Shown here: positions 26,466 to 35,390 of the stretch, one piece after another | Position numbering within the stretch: position 1 is the stretch's first letter | Layout: every line of letters begins with the position of its first letter | Source: a bacterium | GTDB taxonomy: Bacteria; UBP15; UBA6099 | Direction of reading: 5' to 3' | Length of the DNA stretch: 62,928 bases | Assembly: GCA_029564595.1 (NCBI GenBank) | Contig: JAKQPS010000185.1 | Span: forward strand, 1-62,928 | Program-made: the position numbers and the translations under genes | The notes under the pieces: model-generated | The model's database searches: none | Seen by the model: the letters and a program-made list of their open reading frames with translations, nothing else | Told to the model about the DNA's origin: nothing

Positions 26466-27434
26466 TCATGTCAGAGCCTCCAAGCAGGAATACACTCGCT
26501 GCGGAGAAATGGCGGCCATGCACTCGATAGAGCCGAGGGGACAAACCGGCTTATGGCAAGGAGAGCAGGAAAGCCCGGCTGATATCGAAGCGGCATTCGG
26601 ACCGGAGTAGCCGAACTTCTCATGGTCCGTGCAGCCGAAAAGTCCGACAAGAGGCGTTCCCGACAGATGCGCGGCGTGCAGAATGCCCGAATCGGCGCTC
26701 ACAATCGCCGAGCATATCAATGTGGCGGCAATGGAGGTGGAAAGAGACGTTTTGCCCGCAAGATTAATCACTTTGCCGCCGCGAAGGCCTTTTTCGACAT
26801 CGTTAGCCGTGGCGACGTCCGAAGGCCCCCCGAGAAGAATGATTGTTGCGTTTCTCTTTTCAATTAACTCGTTGCCTAAGCAAATAAAGTGAGAAGACGG
26901 CCATCTCTTCGATTCCCATGAGCCGCCAAGACACAACCCGACGATGAGGCTTTCAGGTTCGCTGCGGAGCGAAGAAATAAACGAGGCGTCGGAATCTGAA
27001 ACCCAGACAGGGGTGCGCTTTCCGGGAAAAACGACGCCTTTACAACTAGTGACGGCTTGTGGGTCTGGCTCGTCGCGGTTTTCCGGGAAATCGAAAATCC
27101 TTCTCTTAGGCCTCGAAACCGCGCCCATGATTCTGCTTCGCGTGTTATTGTGCAAATCTAAAACCAGATCATATTTTTCCGCCTTGAGGCGCATACAGAA
27201 ACGCATGAAAGAAAAAGCGCCGCCGAGGCCTTTGGACCTGTCGTGAAATATCGCTCTATCAATAAAGTCGCATCCTTCCATCAGGGAAGCGAATTCCTTT
27301 GCCACCACGAAATCGATTCTAGCGTCTGGATAAAGAGGCCGGACTTTGTGTTTTACGGCGTTGAGAAACAATATGACATCGCCGAATCCTCCCAGCCTTA
27401 TGACGCAGATTTTTTTAACATTTTCGTCTGTCAT
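26466..27434 (-). CDS. Heptosyltransferase-type glycosyltransferase (GT9)
   Basis: 322 residues. CVIRLGGFGDVILFLNAV opens the GT-B fold; GLCLGGSWESKRWPSSHF (about 178-195) and the acceptor/donor stretch SADSGILHAAHLSGTPLVGLFGCTDH are GT9 signatures. The C-terminus has four cysteines (SCSPCHKPVCPLGSIEC), a pattern seen in many GT9 enzymes. These add heptose to lipid A-core sugars. ATG at 27434 is favoured; a longer frame back to 27551 overlaps the upstream gene by 61 bases. Ribosome site weak. Confidence 0.85.
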   Translation of the reverse strand: MTDENVKKICVIRLGGFGDVILFLNAVKHKVRPLYPDARIDFVVAKEFASLMEGCDFIDRAIFHDRSKGLGGAFSFMRFCMRLKAEKYDLVLDLHNNTRSRIMGAVSRPKRRIFDFPENRDEPDPQAVTSCKGVVFPGKRTPVWVSDSDASFISSLRSEPESLIVGLCLGGSWESKRWPSSHFICLGNELIEKRNATIILLGGPSDVATANDVEKGLRGGKVINLAGKTSLSTSIAATLICSAIVSADSGILHAAHLSGTPLVGLFGCTDHEKFGYSGPNAASISAGLSCSPCHKPVCPLGSIECMAAISPQRVYSCLEALT

Positions 27435-27490
27435 ATCGTATTTTATCGGGTTCGCCGCCGCACGGGCCGGTTCGGGGCGAAACGCGCGCG

Positions 27491-28489
27491 TCAGCGTTTT
27501 ATGCTCCTTGCGGCTTTGTAAACTTCGTCTACGGGTATCGACGACAGGCAATAATATTTCTCAAAGTCGAGCTTGCATTCCAGGGAAGAGCATGGAGAGC
27601 AGTCAACGGCATGGAAAATGGCGATATTGCCCTCGCGGCAAGGGCGGCGGTATGCTGGATTGGTGCTTCCGAAAATGCCGACGGTGGGAACGTCCTGAAT
27701 GGCCGCGATCTGCATGAGAGCGCTGTCGTTGCTGATGAACACGGAGCACCGAGAAATAATACGGGCCGCTTCTCTAATTGAGGATTCGCCGGAATTGATA
27801 AACACGCCATCCCCGGCGAGCGCTTTGACGCGTTCAGCGCGGCTCCTTTCTTCTGCCGAGCCGAACACGACAACTTTCATGCCGTCTTTTTCGACGAGCC
27901 GTTTTGAAAGTTCGGCGTATTTTTCGACGGGCCATTGTTTTGATTTCCAGCTTGAGCCGGGGTTGAGGCCCGCAATTTTATCCGCAGGCGACAGGCCGTT
28001 GAGAGATAGGAAACCGTCAGCGCGAGCGCGGTCTTCATCCGTGTGCCAGAACTCGTAATGACGTCTTTTTGGCTCGATGCCTGCCGTGGACAAGACTTTG
28101 AACACGCTCTCCACGCCGTCAATCGGGCGGTCTAGGTTGATGATTTTCGTGGTGTGGCTCGCGCCGGACAGCTTGGCGAGTATATCGAACCTTTTTGTGT
28201 TTTGAAGGTTGAGAACCATGTCGAAACCGCGAGCGCGGATGCCCATCGCGAACTTCAGGAATTCTGGGAATCGCTCAAGATTGCGGCGTTTTTTGTATGG
28301 GATTATTTCGCTGATGTGAGGGCACGGTTCGATTAGTTCGACATATTGTTCGTCGGTCATGAAAGAGACGCTGGCGTCCGGAAACATTTTGGCGACCGAG
28401 ATGATCGCCGGGAAAGCAAGGACGATGTCGCCAGTGGCGCTTATTTTAATAATTAGAATTTTTTTTATTTCGTTTTTATCAATCGCCAT
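27491..28489 (-). CDS. Heptosyltransferase-type glycosyltransferase (GT9)
   Basis: 332 residues. ILIIKISATGDIVLAFPAIISV, GLNPGSSWKSKQWPVEKYAEL and SNDSALMQIAAIQDVPTVGIFGSTNPAYRRP are the GT9 hallmarks, with the donor-binding aspartate in NDSA. C-terminal CSPCSSLEC repeats the cysteine pattern of its neighbours. It is the second of three GT9 genes in the operon and differs enough from them to have its own linkage. ATG at 28489 leaves 16 bases after the preceding stop. Confidence 0.87.
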   Translation of the reverse strand: MAIDKNEIKKILIIKISATGDIVLAFPAIISVAKMFPDASVSFMTDEQYVELIEPCPHISEIIPYKKRRNLERFPEFLKFAMGIRARGFDMVLNLQNTKRFDILAKLSGASHTTKIINLDRPIDGVESVFKVLSTAGIEPKRRHYEFWHTDEDRARADGFLSLNGLSPADKIAGLNPGSSWKSKQWPVEKYAELSKRLVEKDGMKVVVFGSAEERSRAERVKALAGDGVFINSGESSIREAARIISRCSVFISNDSALMQIAAIQDVPTVGIFGSTNPAYRRPCREGNIAIFHAVDCSPCSSLECKLDFEKYYCLSSIPVDEVYKAARSIKR

Positions 28490-28505
28490 GCTGTTATGGA
28501 GCGTT

Positions 28506-29441
28506 TCAACGTTTTTTTGGCTTAAAAAGCTCTGTCGCCAACTCGCGGTAAGCGCGGCGACGGGAAACAACCGCCTCGTCGCGGCGCCCCATGCGGGCGC
28601 GCGCCGCGTTTAAGAGCCATTTGTAAATAATTTCCGACTGTATCATCAGCGACCAGATGGAGGAAAGAGGAGCGGAGTAGTGTTTTCGGCAGAGGCGCAA
28701 GGCTCCTCTGCGAGAGTTCATGACATCGGCGCAAGCGTCGAGACTGGAGGAATCGTTTCCGCGAAGAACGACTTTGCAGCCGGACAGAATAAAGTTCTCC
28801 CAACCCGCGGAGCGGACTCTAATGCACCAATCGACGAAGCAACCATAAGGGGGAAAGTGTTCGTCGAGGAGGCCGACGCGGTTAGCCGCCTCGCGGCGAA
28901 CAATCATGCAATCGCCGGCAAGAGAGTCCACGCCGAGCGCGTCGGCGCGGGATATCTCCGCGCCAGACTCGTTGTGGCCGAGAAGAGCGCGGGTCAATTT
29001 GGGGTATATGCGGCTGTTTTCAAAGCGTTTGCGGAATGGAAGAGGGAATCCGGACCAAGAGCGCAACTGAGACATATCCGAGTCAAGCAACTGGCAGCCG
29101 GCGGCTCCGACGCGAGGGTGATCGTCCATGAAGGAGACCATCGACTCTAGCGTTCCCGAAAGAAGCTCGGCATTGGGATTGAGCAGCAATATGTGACGCG
29201 ATTCAGATTTGCGAATGCCTTGGTTAGCGGCCGCGGAGAACCCGGTGTTTTCGGCGTTCTTTATTATTAGCGCGTCCGGGTGCTTGGCGATCACCATTTC
29301 GGCGGAGCCGTCTTGAGAGGCGTTGTCCACCACGACGACTCTGTATGAGAAGGGGTAATTGGAGGAAAAGACGGACGCCAAGCAGTTGTCGAGATTATCG
29401 CGAGAGTCTTTGCTTACAATGATTATGGCAAGGTCATACAT
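28506..29441 (-). CDS. Glycosyltransferase family 2, rhamnosyltransferase-like
   Basis: 311 residues. LAIIIVSKDSRDNLDNCL, VVVVDNASQDGSAEMV and the NTGFSAAANQGIR stretch, followed by LLLNPNAEL, are the WbbL/rhamnosyltransferase-type GT2 signature. The LDEHFPPYGCFVDWCIRV segment supplies the ED-like catalytic region. A basic C-terminus could touch the membrane. Start ATG at 29441 overlaps the preceding gene by eight bases. Confidence 0.88.
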   Translation of the reverse strand: MYDLAIIIVSKDSRDNLDNCLASVFSSNYPFSYRVVVVDNASQDGSAEMVIAKHPDALIIKNAENTGFSAAANQGIRKSESRHILLLNPNAELLSGTLESMVSFMDDHPRVGAAGCQLLDSDMSQLRSWSGFPLPFRKRFENSRIYPKLTRALLGHNESGAEISRADALGVDSLAGDCMIVRREAANRVGLLDEHFPPYGCFVDWCIRVRSAGWENFILSGCKVVLRGNDSSSLDACADVMNSRRGALRLCRKHYSAPLSSIWSLMIQSEIIYKWLLNAARARMGRRDEAVVSRRRAYRELATELFKPKKR

Positions 29442-30438
29442 TTTTCAGATTAAGAACATCCTTTGCCGCGTCCGCGATAGTTTCCGGAGGGATGTCGCCG
29501 ACGCAGGAAGCGCGTCCGCATTCCGGGGCCTTGCAGGGATTGCATTTTTCGCGATGCCAAACGATTCGGTGGAGAGAGCCGCGCGGGCCGTAGCGCTCGG
29601 CGTTGGTCGGGCCGAAAACGCCCACTGTGGGAACGCCGACGGCCGCGCCGATGTGCATCGGTCCGCTGTCGTTGGCGATAAGAGCGTCGCAACGGCGAAG
29701 GAGCGCGGCGAGTTCGAGGATGTCGAGTTGTCCGGCGACGTTAGCGACGCGCGGCCCGATTGATTCCGCCAGATATTCGCAAACCTTAAAATCCACATTG
29801 GAACCGACCGCGACGAACTTAAAATCTCCCGCCTTGCATAATGACTCAAGAACGGCGGCGTATTTTTCCATCGGATATAATTTGTAGGAGCTTCCCGCGC
29901 CGGGGCTGACCGCGACTAGGCCGGGGCCGGATAGGTTCCGCTCCCGCATGAACGCGGCGACTTTCGCGTCCACGTCGTCGGGAATGGTTATTTTCATGTC
30001 TCGCCCGGTTACTATCATCCCCGCTGATTCGAGGACATCGAGATGCCTGTCTATGGCGTGCCGCGACAAGTTGTTCTGGTTCGCGAGATGGGCCTTATGA
30101 GAAGTTATCCGGCGTCGAGCGCGCACGAAGTAAGGAATCATCGAGTTGCGCAGGTCGACGACGATGTCGTATTTGTGAGCGCGGAGGCTGAGCGCCAGAG
30201 CGGCGGCCCCTTTTGCGCCTTTTTGTTTTCCTTTGTTGTCGAAGATAACCAGTCTGTCCACCCACTCGTGTCTGCCAAGAATGGGAGAGGCGGTCGGCCC
30301 CGCGACAACGGTGAGTTTAGCCGCCGGATAGGTCTCTTTCAAGGCCCGCATCACAGGGGTGGTGAGCACGACGTCGCCGATGCACGACAGCGTAATTAAG
30401 AGGATGGAAGAGACGCTGTGGTCGTGAGATATGCTCAT
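29434..30438 (-). CDS. Heptosyltransferase-type glycosyltransferase (GT9, WaaF/RfaF-like)
   Basis: 334 residues. ILLITLSCIGDVVLTTPVMRAL, VSPGAGSSYKLYPMEKYAAVL and NDSGPMHIGAAVGVPTVGVFGPTNAERYGP match GT9 lipopolysaccharide heptosyltransferases closely. The C-terminal cysteines (CNPCKAPECGRASC) may bind a metal or cluster. It is the most WaaF-like of the three. ATG at 30438 overlaps the stop of the GT4 gene as ATGA. Confidence 0.88.
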   Translation of the reverse strand: MSISHDHSVSSILLITLSCIGDVVLTTPVMRALKETYPAAKLTVVAGPTASPILGRHEWVDRLVIFDNKGKQKGAKGAAALALSLRAHKYDIVVDLRNSMIPYFVRARRRITSHKAHLANQNNLSRHAIDRHLDVLESAGMIVTGRDMKITIPDDVDAKVAAFMRERNLSGPGLVAVSPGAGSSYKLYPMEKYAAVLESLCKAGDFKFVAVGSNVDFKVCEYLAESIGPRVANVAGQLDILELAALLRRCDALIANDSGPMHIGAAVGVPTVGVFGPTNAERYGPRGSLHRIVWHREKCNPCKAPECGRASCVGDIPPETIADAAKDVLNLKNV

Positions 30439-31526
30439 CTGGAGGCCGCCTTGCCGCGCGCTGAACTCACGGAGAGATAAACCTCGTCCATCTGGGCGGC
30501 GGTATTGTTGACGTCGAACTCGCGGCGGACGAAGACGCGCGCGGCCTCGGCGCGGGATCGAGCGGAGGCAGAATCGCGAATCGTCTCAAGAAGGGCCGCC
30601 GCCAGCGCTGGAGCGTCTCCCGGAGGAGCTAGCAGCCCGGTCTCTCCGTGCCTGATCACTTCCCGAATTCCCGCGACGTCAGTCATCACCGCCGGAACAC
30701 CCATGAGCGCCGATTCGACGAGTATCACGGGCAGACCTTCTTTTTCAATAGAGGCGAGGACGGAAATATCCAGCGCGCGCAGGATGCGCGGCAAGTCTTC
30801 GCGAACGCCCGCGAAGACAGTCTTGGACGCGACGCCAAGTTCGACGGCCTGCTGTTGCAGTCCGGGGCGAAGCTCGCCGTCTCCGACGATCAGCAGGCGC
30901 GCTGAAGGCTCTTCTCGCGACACGCGAGCGAAAGCGTCGAGCAACACGCTGTGGCCCTTCATCGGGGAAAGTCTGGCGACGGAGCCTATCACGGCGTCAT
31001 CCGGAGTGAACCCGAATTCGGCTCTCGCGTCATCGCCGCCGGGCGCGGAATCATCGTAACGGGACAGGTCGATGCCGGTGTAAACTCGGCGCATCATTTC
31101 GGGCGGGACGCCTTGTTCAAGGAGGCTGTCTCTGACCGCGTCCGAGCATGGCAGAAGCGCGTCGCATTTCATATACCGGCGTTTCTTGGTCATCTTGAGC
31201 ACTGAGGCGACGCAAGGGACGCCGGCCCAGCCGGCGGCGGCCGAGCCGAGCAGCGCGCTGCTTGTAAGGTGCGTGTGTAGGATGTCGATATTTTTCTCGC
31301 GGAGGATGCCTGCGAGTTTCCACGCGGCGAAATAGTCGAACTTGCTGCTTCTGACCGGGAGCGGGACGCAGCGGGGCCTGAGCGCGCTTATTCTTTTGAA
31401 ATTTACGCCGCCGGGAGGGAAAACCACCCATGTCTCGTGCCCGCGCCGCTCCTGCGCGCTCAACGTGTCCATCAGCATCTTGTGCCAGCTCAGGTTAATG
31501 TTGTTGATGAAGTGAAGTATTCTCAT
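30435..31526 (-). CDS. Glycosyltransferase family 4
   Basis: 363 residues. N-terminal half: HFINNINLSWHKMLMDTL and HTHLTSSALLGSAAAG. C-terminal half: GSVARLSPMKGHSVLLDAF, LLIVGDGELRPGL and the EX7E stretch SIEKEGLPVILVESALMGVPAV. Cytoplasmic retaining enzyme. ATG at 31526 lies two bases beyond the stop of the tandem GT4 gene; an upstream extension to 31685 would run inside that gene and is rejected. Confidence 0.88.
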   Translation of the reverse strand: MRILHFINNINLSWHKMLMDTLSAQERRGHETWVVFPPGGVNFKRISALRPRCVPLPVRSSKFDYFAAWKLAGILREKNIDILHTHLTSSALLGSAAAGWAGVPCVASVLKMTKKRRYMKCDALLPCSDAVRDSLLEQGVPPEMMRRVYTGIDLSRYDDSAPGGDDARAEFGFTPDDAVIGSVARLSPMKGHSVLLDAFARVSREEPSARLLIVGDGELRPGLQQQAVELGVASKTVFAGVREDLPRILRALDISVLASIEKEGLPVILVESALMGVPAVMTDVAGIREVIRHGETGLLAPPGDAPALAAALLETIRDSASARSRAEAARVFVRREFDVNNTAAQMDEVYLSVSSARGKAASR

Positions 31527-31527
31527 A

Positions 31528-33792
31528 TCACGCAAGGAGTTTCCGGTACGTCTCCTCCGTTTTGTCCACCATGCGGCTGACGGTAAAGGAATTAATGACT
31601 GTCTGTCGGGCGGCGGCGGCGATGCGGCGCGCCAACGCCTCGTCCGCCAACAGCCTGTTGATTCCGCCCGCGAGCTGGGCGACATCGCCGGGCTTCACGA
31701 GCAAGCCGTTGTTTTCGTGTTCGAGCGCTTCGGGTATCCCGCCCACGTCGGTTGTCACTATCGCCCTCTTCATGCACATGGCTTCGAGGATGACATACGG
31801 CAACCCTTCGCTCGCGGACGCCAGCGTAAAAATGTCGAAAAGACAAAGCAGGTCGCGGACGTCGTTGCGGACGCCGAGGAACCTGAAGCGTTCTGATACG
31901 CCGAGTTCGCGCGCCTGTTTTTCAAGCTCGTCGAGTTGCGGGCCGCCGCCGACTCCGAGAAAGACGGTGTCCGGGTTCTCTTTCAGAACGGCGGCAGAAG
32001 CGCCGACCAAGTGGTGGTATCCTTTGCGAGGGGTGAGCGAGGCTACCATGCCGACCACTTTCGAAGACGGGGAAATCCCAAGTTCCGCGCGGTAGCGGTT
32101 CCTTATCTCCTCCTCGCGGCTTTCGTCGTAAATGTCGGGAGAGACGCCGTTGTGCACGGTGCGGATGTCGTCCGGGTTCGGGCCGAAATGTTCGAGCATG
32201 TGCCTGCGCACATACTCGCTGACGGCCAGCATTCCATCCGAGCCGACCATGACGCGGCTTCCGGCGTGAACGCTGTAAGTGCTGTGGCATGTGGTGACGA
32301 AGGGGATTCTGCGGCTTCCGCACCCGCGCAGCGCCAAGCTGCATATCCATGCGGGAACGCGGGAATGAGCGTGAACCAGTTCGATGCGCCTGTCCTCAAT
32401 TATCTGACGCATCGGCCCGACCATCTTGAAGATTGGGATGGGCGATTTCACATGCACTGGCATTTTGACATGCTCAATTCCGGCGGCCTCCAGTTTTTCA
32501 ACTAGTTTTCCGCCGAATGAAACGACGAGCGGGATGTATCCTTTTTCCTTGAGGCCGACGGCAAGATCGATAACGTGTGTCTCGACGCCGCCGACTCGCA
32601 GTTCGGGCAATGTGAGAAGCGCTCGCGGTTTGTCAGCAGTCGGCGCTCCGGCCACAGGGCCGACATAGCCGCGCTTCTCCCGCAGCGCTTCGCAGTATAT
32701 TCCTAGCGTGTCATCGAGCATCTTCCGCTGGGAAAATTGGTTTTCGAGATCCTCGCGGGCTTGTGAGGCTACGCCCTCCGCGAAACGCCTGTCTTCAAGC
32801 AGTCTGCGGGCGGCATCTGCAAGAGCTTCCGGGTTCTTGGGTTCTACCAAAAGAGCGGCGCGGCCGTCTTCCAGCATCTCAGGTATCCCGCCCACGTTGG
32901 TTGCGGCTATGGGAACCCTCGCCGCCATTGCTTCAAGGCATCCCATCGGAAACCCTTCGAAAACCGAGGATACCACGTAAGCGTCCATCGCGCCCAATAG
33001 GTCATAAACGTCAGTTCTCACGCCTGTAAAAACAACCCTGTCGGCCACGCCGAGTTCCGCTGCCAGTTGGGAGAGTTCTTTGTTCATGGGGCCGTCGCCG
33101 ACGATAAGCGCGCGCGCCTCCGGCATTCTCTCCCTCAGCCGCCTGAAAGCTTCGAGCAGAAACCTGAAACCTTTAGCGATGGTGAGCCTGCCGACGGAGC
33201 CGATGACGGGAGCAGATTCGGGGATTCCCAATTCAGCGCGCACCTCGGAGCCGGGGCGTCGGTTCGCCACGCTCAGCTCAGCCGCTTCGATGTCTATTCC
33301 GTTGTACACCACCCGCATCTTGGCGGGGTCCGCGCCGAGACTTTCCCGCATGTGCTCGCGGATGACTTCGCTGACGCATATTATCCTGTCGCCTTTCGTC
33401 ATCACCGAGCTGCCGAGGTGGGGCGCGTACTGTCCGTGGGCGGTAATGATGAAAGCGGAGCGGAGGCCTTTCGAGGCAAAATGCGCCACCCATGCCGGGA
33501 CGCGGGAATGCGCGTGCACTATGTCAACGCCCTCTTCGAGCGCTATCGCCCGCACCGCGCCTGCCATCTTCCTGACCGCCGCGGGGGATTTTTTGTGAAT
33601 CGGAAGCGTTATATGCCTGACGCCGGACGCTTCGAGCCGGGGCAGCAACGCGCCGCCGTTGGACACCACAATCGCTTCGTGTCCGGCCTTGCGCATGCCC
33701 TCGGACATCGCCAGCACGTGAGTCTCCACTCCGCCGACATTCAACTCAGGCAGCAGATACATTATTTTCAGGGAGCGCGCTTTATCTCGCAT
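31528..33792 (-). CDS. Double-headed glycosyltransferase: two GT4 domains in tandem
   Basis: 754 residues, twice the usual GT4 length. Copy 1 covers about 1-372 and copy 2 about 388-754. Both repeat the same landmarks: LPELNVGGVETHV and LPELRVGGVETHV; HAHSRVPAW in both; VVYNGID and TVHNGVS; GSVGRLTIAKGF and GMVASLTPRKGY; FEGFPMGCLEAMAARVPIA and SEGLPYVILEAMCMKRAIV. Both therefore keep the nucleotide-sugar motifs and could be active. The linker (about 373-388) is short and Pro/Ala-rich. No stop or frameshift separates the halves. The two domains could add alternating or successive sugars, as in tandem polymerising enzymes, which is inference. Confidence 0.9.
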   Translation of the reverse strand: MRDKARSLKIMYLLPELNVGGVETHVLAMSEGMRKAGHEAIVVSNGGALLPRLEASGVRHITLPIHKKSPAAVRKMAGAVRAIALEEGVDIVHAHSRVPAWVAHFASKGLRSAFIITAHGQYAPHLGSSVMTKGDRIICVSEVIREHMRESLGADPAKMRVVYNGIDIEAAELSVANRRPGSEVRAELGIPESAPVIGSVGRLTIAKGFRFLLEAFRRLRERMPEARALIVGDGPMNKELSQLAAELGVADRVVFTGVRTDVYDLLGAMDAYVVSSVFEGFPMGCLEAMAARVPIAATNVGGIPEMLEDGRAALLVEPKNPEALADAARRLLEDRRFAEGVASQAREDLENQFSQRKMLDDTLGIYCEALREKRGYVGPVAGAPTADKPRALLTLPELRVGGVETHVIDLAVGLKEKGYIPLVVSFGGKLVEKLEAAGIEHVKMPVHVKSPIPIFKMVGPMRQIIEDRRIELVHAHSRVPAWICSLALRGCGSRRIPFVTTCHSTYSVHAGSRVMVGSDGMLAVSEYVRRHMLEHFGPNPDDIRTVHNGVSPDIYDESREEEIRNRYRAELGISPSSKVVGMVASLTPRKGYHHLVGASAAVLKENPDTVFLGVGGGPQLDELEKQARELGVSERFRFLGVRNDVRDLLCLFDIFTLASASEGLPYVILEAMCMKRAIVTTDVGGIPEALEHENNGLLVKPGDVAQLAGGINRLLADEALARRIAAAARQTVINSFTVSRMVDKTEETYRKLLA

Positions 33793-33822
33793 CTTTCAAT
33801 CTCCGGGGAAGACCGGGACGGC

Positions 33823-34392
33823 TCAGAACTTGAAAGTCCAGCCGGTCAGGCCCATAGCCCACAGAGCGCCGAGCGTCACAATCACGGCGACCAGCGCCTC
33901 GTACTCTTTGTTCTTCATCGCAAGCGAGAAGCTGAACCCGCCGCCCGCCTCCGCGCCCTTCGCCGGCATCAGCCTCGGCAGGAACCTTGGAACCGCCGCC
34001 TTGAACGCCTCGTATTCCGCGCCGAACTTCTCAGCGAGAAATTTCTCTTCTCTGTATATCGTCGCGTAATAGACTGTGAAAAAGAACGGAAAATACGCGG
34101 CGGTGACCCAGATGTTGTTCGCGGCCAAGCACAGTCCGAGGTACATCAGGAAACTGCCGAAATAGAGGGGATTGCGCGTGCGCGCGTACGGCCCGGAGAT
34201 GGACAGCTTCCGGTCTTTCATTATGCTTCCCGCCGAAACCACTCTTATGGCCTCGCCCGCCAGCGCCACCGCCGCGCCTAAAATCAGCCATTTGAATTCG
34301 GGCCGCGCGAAGATTATTATCAGCAACCCGAATACGTGCCCCAGCCGCACCCGCCACTTCTGCAGAAATATCGTCGTCTTTTCCAGATTCAC
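33823..34392 (-). CDS. Isoprenylcysteine carboxyl-methyltransferase family membrane protein
   Basis: 189 residues, four or five membrane segments. SISGPYARTRNPLYFGSFLMYLG (about 64-86) is the family motif G-P-Y...R-x-P-Y that binds S-adenosylmethionine, and REEKFLAEKFGAEYEAFKAAVPRFLP is the C-terminal helix signature. Bacterial members methylate lipids or unknown acceptors since prenylated proteins are absent. ATG at 34392 overlaps the stop of the outer-membrane gene. Inside the glycan operon it may modify an isoprenoid-linked or membrane intermediate. Confidence 0.82.
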   Translation of the reverse strand: MNLEKTTIFLQKWRVRLGHVFGLLIIIFARPEFKWLILGAAVALAGEAIRVVSAGSIMKDRKLSISGPYARTRNPLYFGSFLMYLGLCLAANNIWVTAAYFPFFFTVYYATIYREEKFLAEKFGAEYEAFKAAVPRFLPRLMPAKGAEAGGGFSFSLAMKNKEYEALVAVIVTLGALWAMGLTGWTFKF

Positions 34393-35357
34393 ATGCTTAC
34401 CGTATAGGATATGAAATGCCCGTCCTGAAACTCTTTTACGTCCTCGTTGCCGGTTACTTTCGGCAGCAGGTTTTTAACGGTCGCAAAGTCGAGCCTGACC
34501 GAACCCGCCTCCGCTCCCGCTCCGTAAGTCGGCAGACCGTTCATAGACCCCGCCCTTATGAAATATCTTCCGTCGAACTCGCGCTCCGCGCCCGCGAACC
34601 ATCTTGTCCGCAAATCGTCTTTCCAGCACAACTCAAAGTCGGCCGCCAACAGCGTGGACGCCTTTTCGTCTGGCCTGTACGCGACTCCGAATGTCGCCGT
34701 AGTCTTGTTTTTGCGGCCCTCGCCTTTCCCTTTTATCCTTTCGACAAGCCCCCGAAGGGACACGCCGTACCTCATCCCGTTGTCATCTTCATAGTAGAAG
34801 GAGAACATGCCGCCCGTCTCAAAGCTCCTGTTTGCGGTTGAGGCGTCGTCTATGTCTTCGTATCTGAACCAGTTGGAGTCTGCCGAATACGCCGCGTTGC
34901 CGCGCGAGCCGCCAAGTTCGCTGTAAGAAATTCGCCGCTCGCGCCCTCTCAGCTTTTCTCTGTCCGGCAACAATCCGTTCGTGTCCGCATGGTCTATGCC
35001 CCATTCGCCGGGGATAGTGAAAGACACCCCGACCGCGCCTTCGCCCTGAACGGGAATCACCACGCCGACGGTGTCGGAATCAAACTGATCCAAGTTGCGC
35101 TTGTCGCCGGGAAAATGCCTGAGGCTGTGGTTGCGGGAGAAAGAGAAACGGTCCGAACGCAGAGCCGCCGATGGGTTCCATACCAGCCCGATGGGGTCGC
35201 CGCCGACGGCGGTGAACGCGCCGCCCATGCCCGCCGGCCTCGGCGCGGCTTTGCTTAGGTAATCTATCGCTCTTTCGGAAACCGCGCGCGCCACGCCTGA
35301 GAAAATTATCAGAGCCGCAACTGAAGCCGCCGCCGCTTTCGATATGTCAAACCTCAT
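34389..35357 (-). CDS. Outer-membrane beta-barrel protein (PorV/UPF0164-like)
   Basis: 322 residues. Signal peptide to about 25 (GVARA). The mature start, ERAIDYLSKAAPRPAGMGGAFTAVGGDPIGLVWNPSAAL, has the AGMGGAFTAVADD-like and NPA motifs of the UPF0164/PorV-type barrels. The rest alternates hydrophobic and polar residues as in membrane strands (for example GMFSFYYEDDNGMRYGVSLRGLVERI). Ends SYTVSM. As part of the glycan operon it may serve in export or display. Specific function unknown. Confidence 0.72.
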   Translation of the reverse strand: MRFDISKAAAASVAALIIFSGVARAVSERAIDYLSKAAPRPAGMGGAFTAVGGDPIGLVWNPSAALRSDRFSFSRNHSLRHFPGDKRNLDQFDSDTVGVVIPVQGEGAVGVSFTIPGEWGIDHADTNGLLPDREKLRGRERRISYSELGGSRGNAAYSADSNWFRYEDIDDASTANRSFETGGMFSFYYEDDNGMRYGVSLRGLVERIKGKGEGRKNKTTATFGVAYRPDEKASTLLAADFELCWKDDLRTRWFAGAEREFDGRYFIRAGSMNGLPTYGAGAEAGSVRLDFATVKNLLPKVTGNEDVKEFQDGHFISYTVSM

Positions 35358-35390
35358 CTCGCCTCTCTTCAGCCGCGCCGCTCCCGGATG

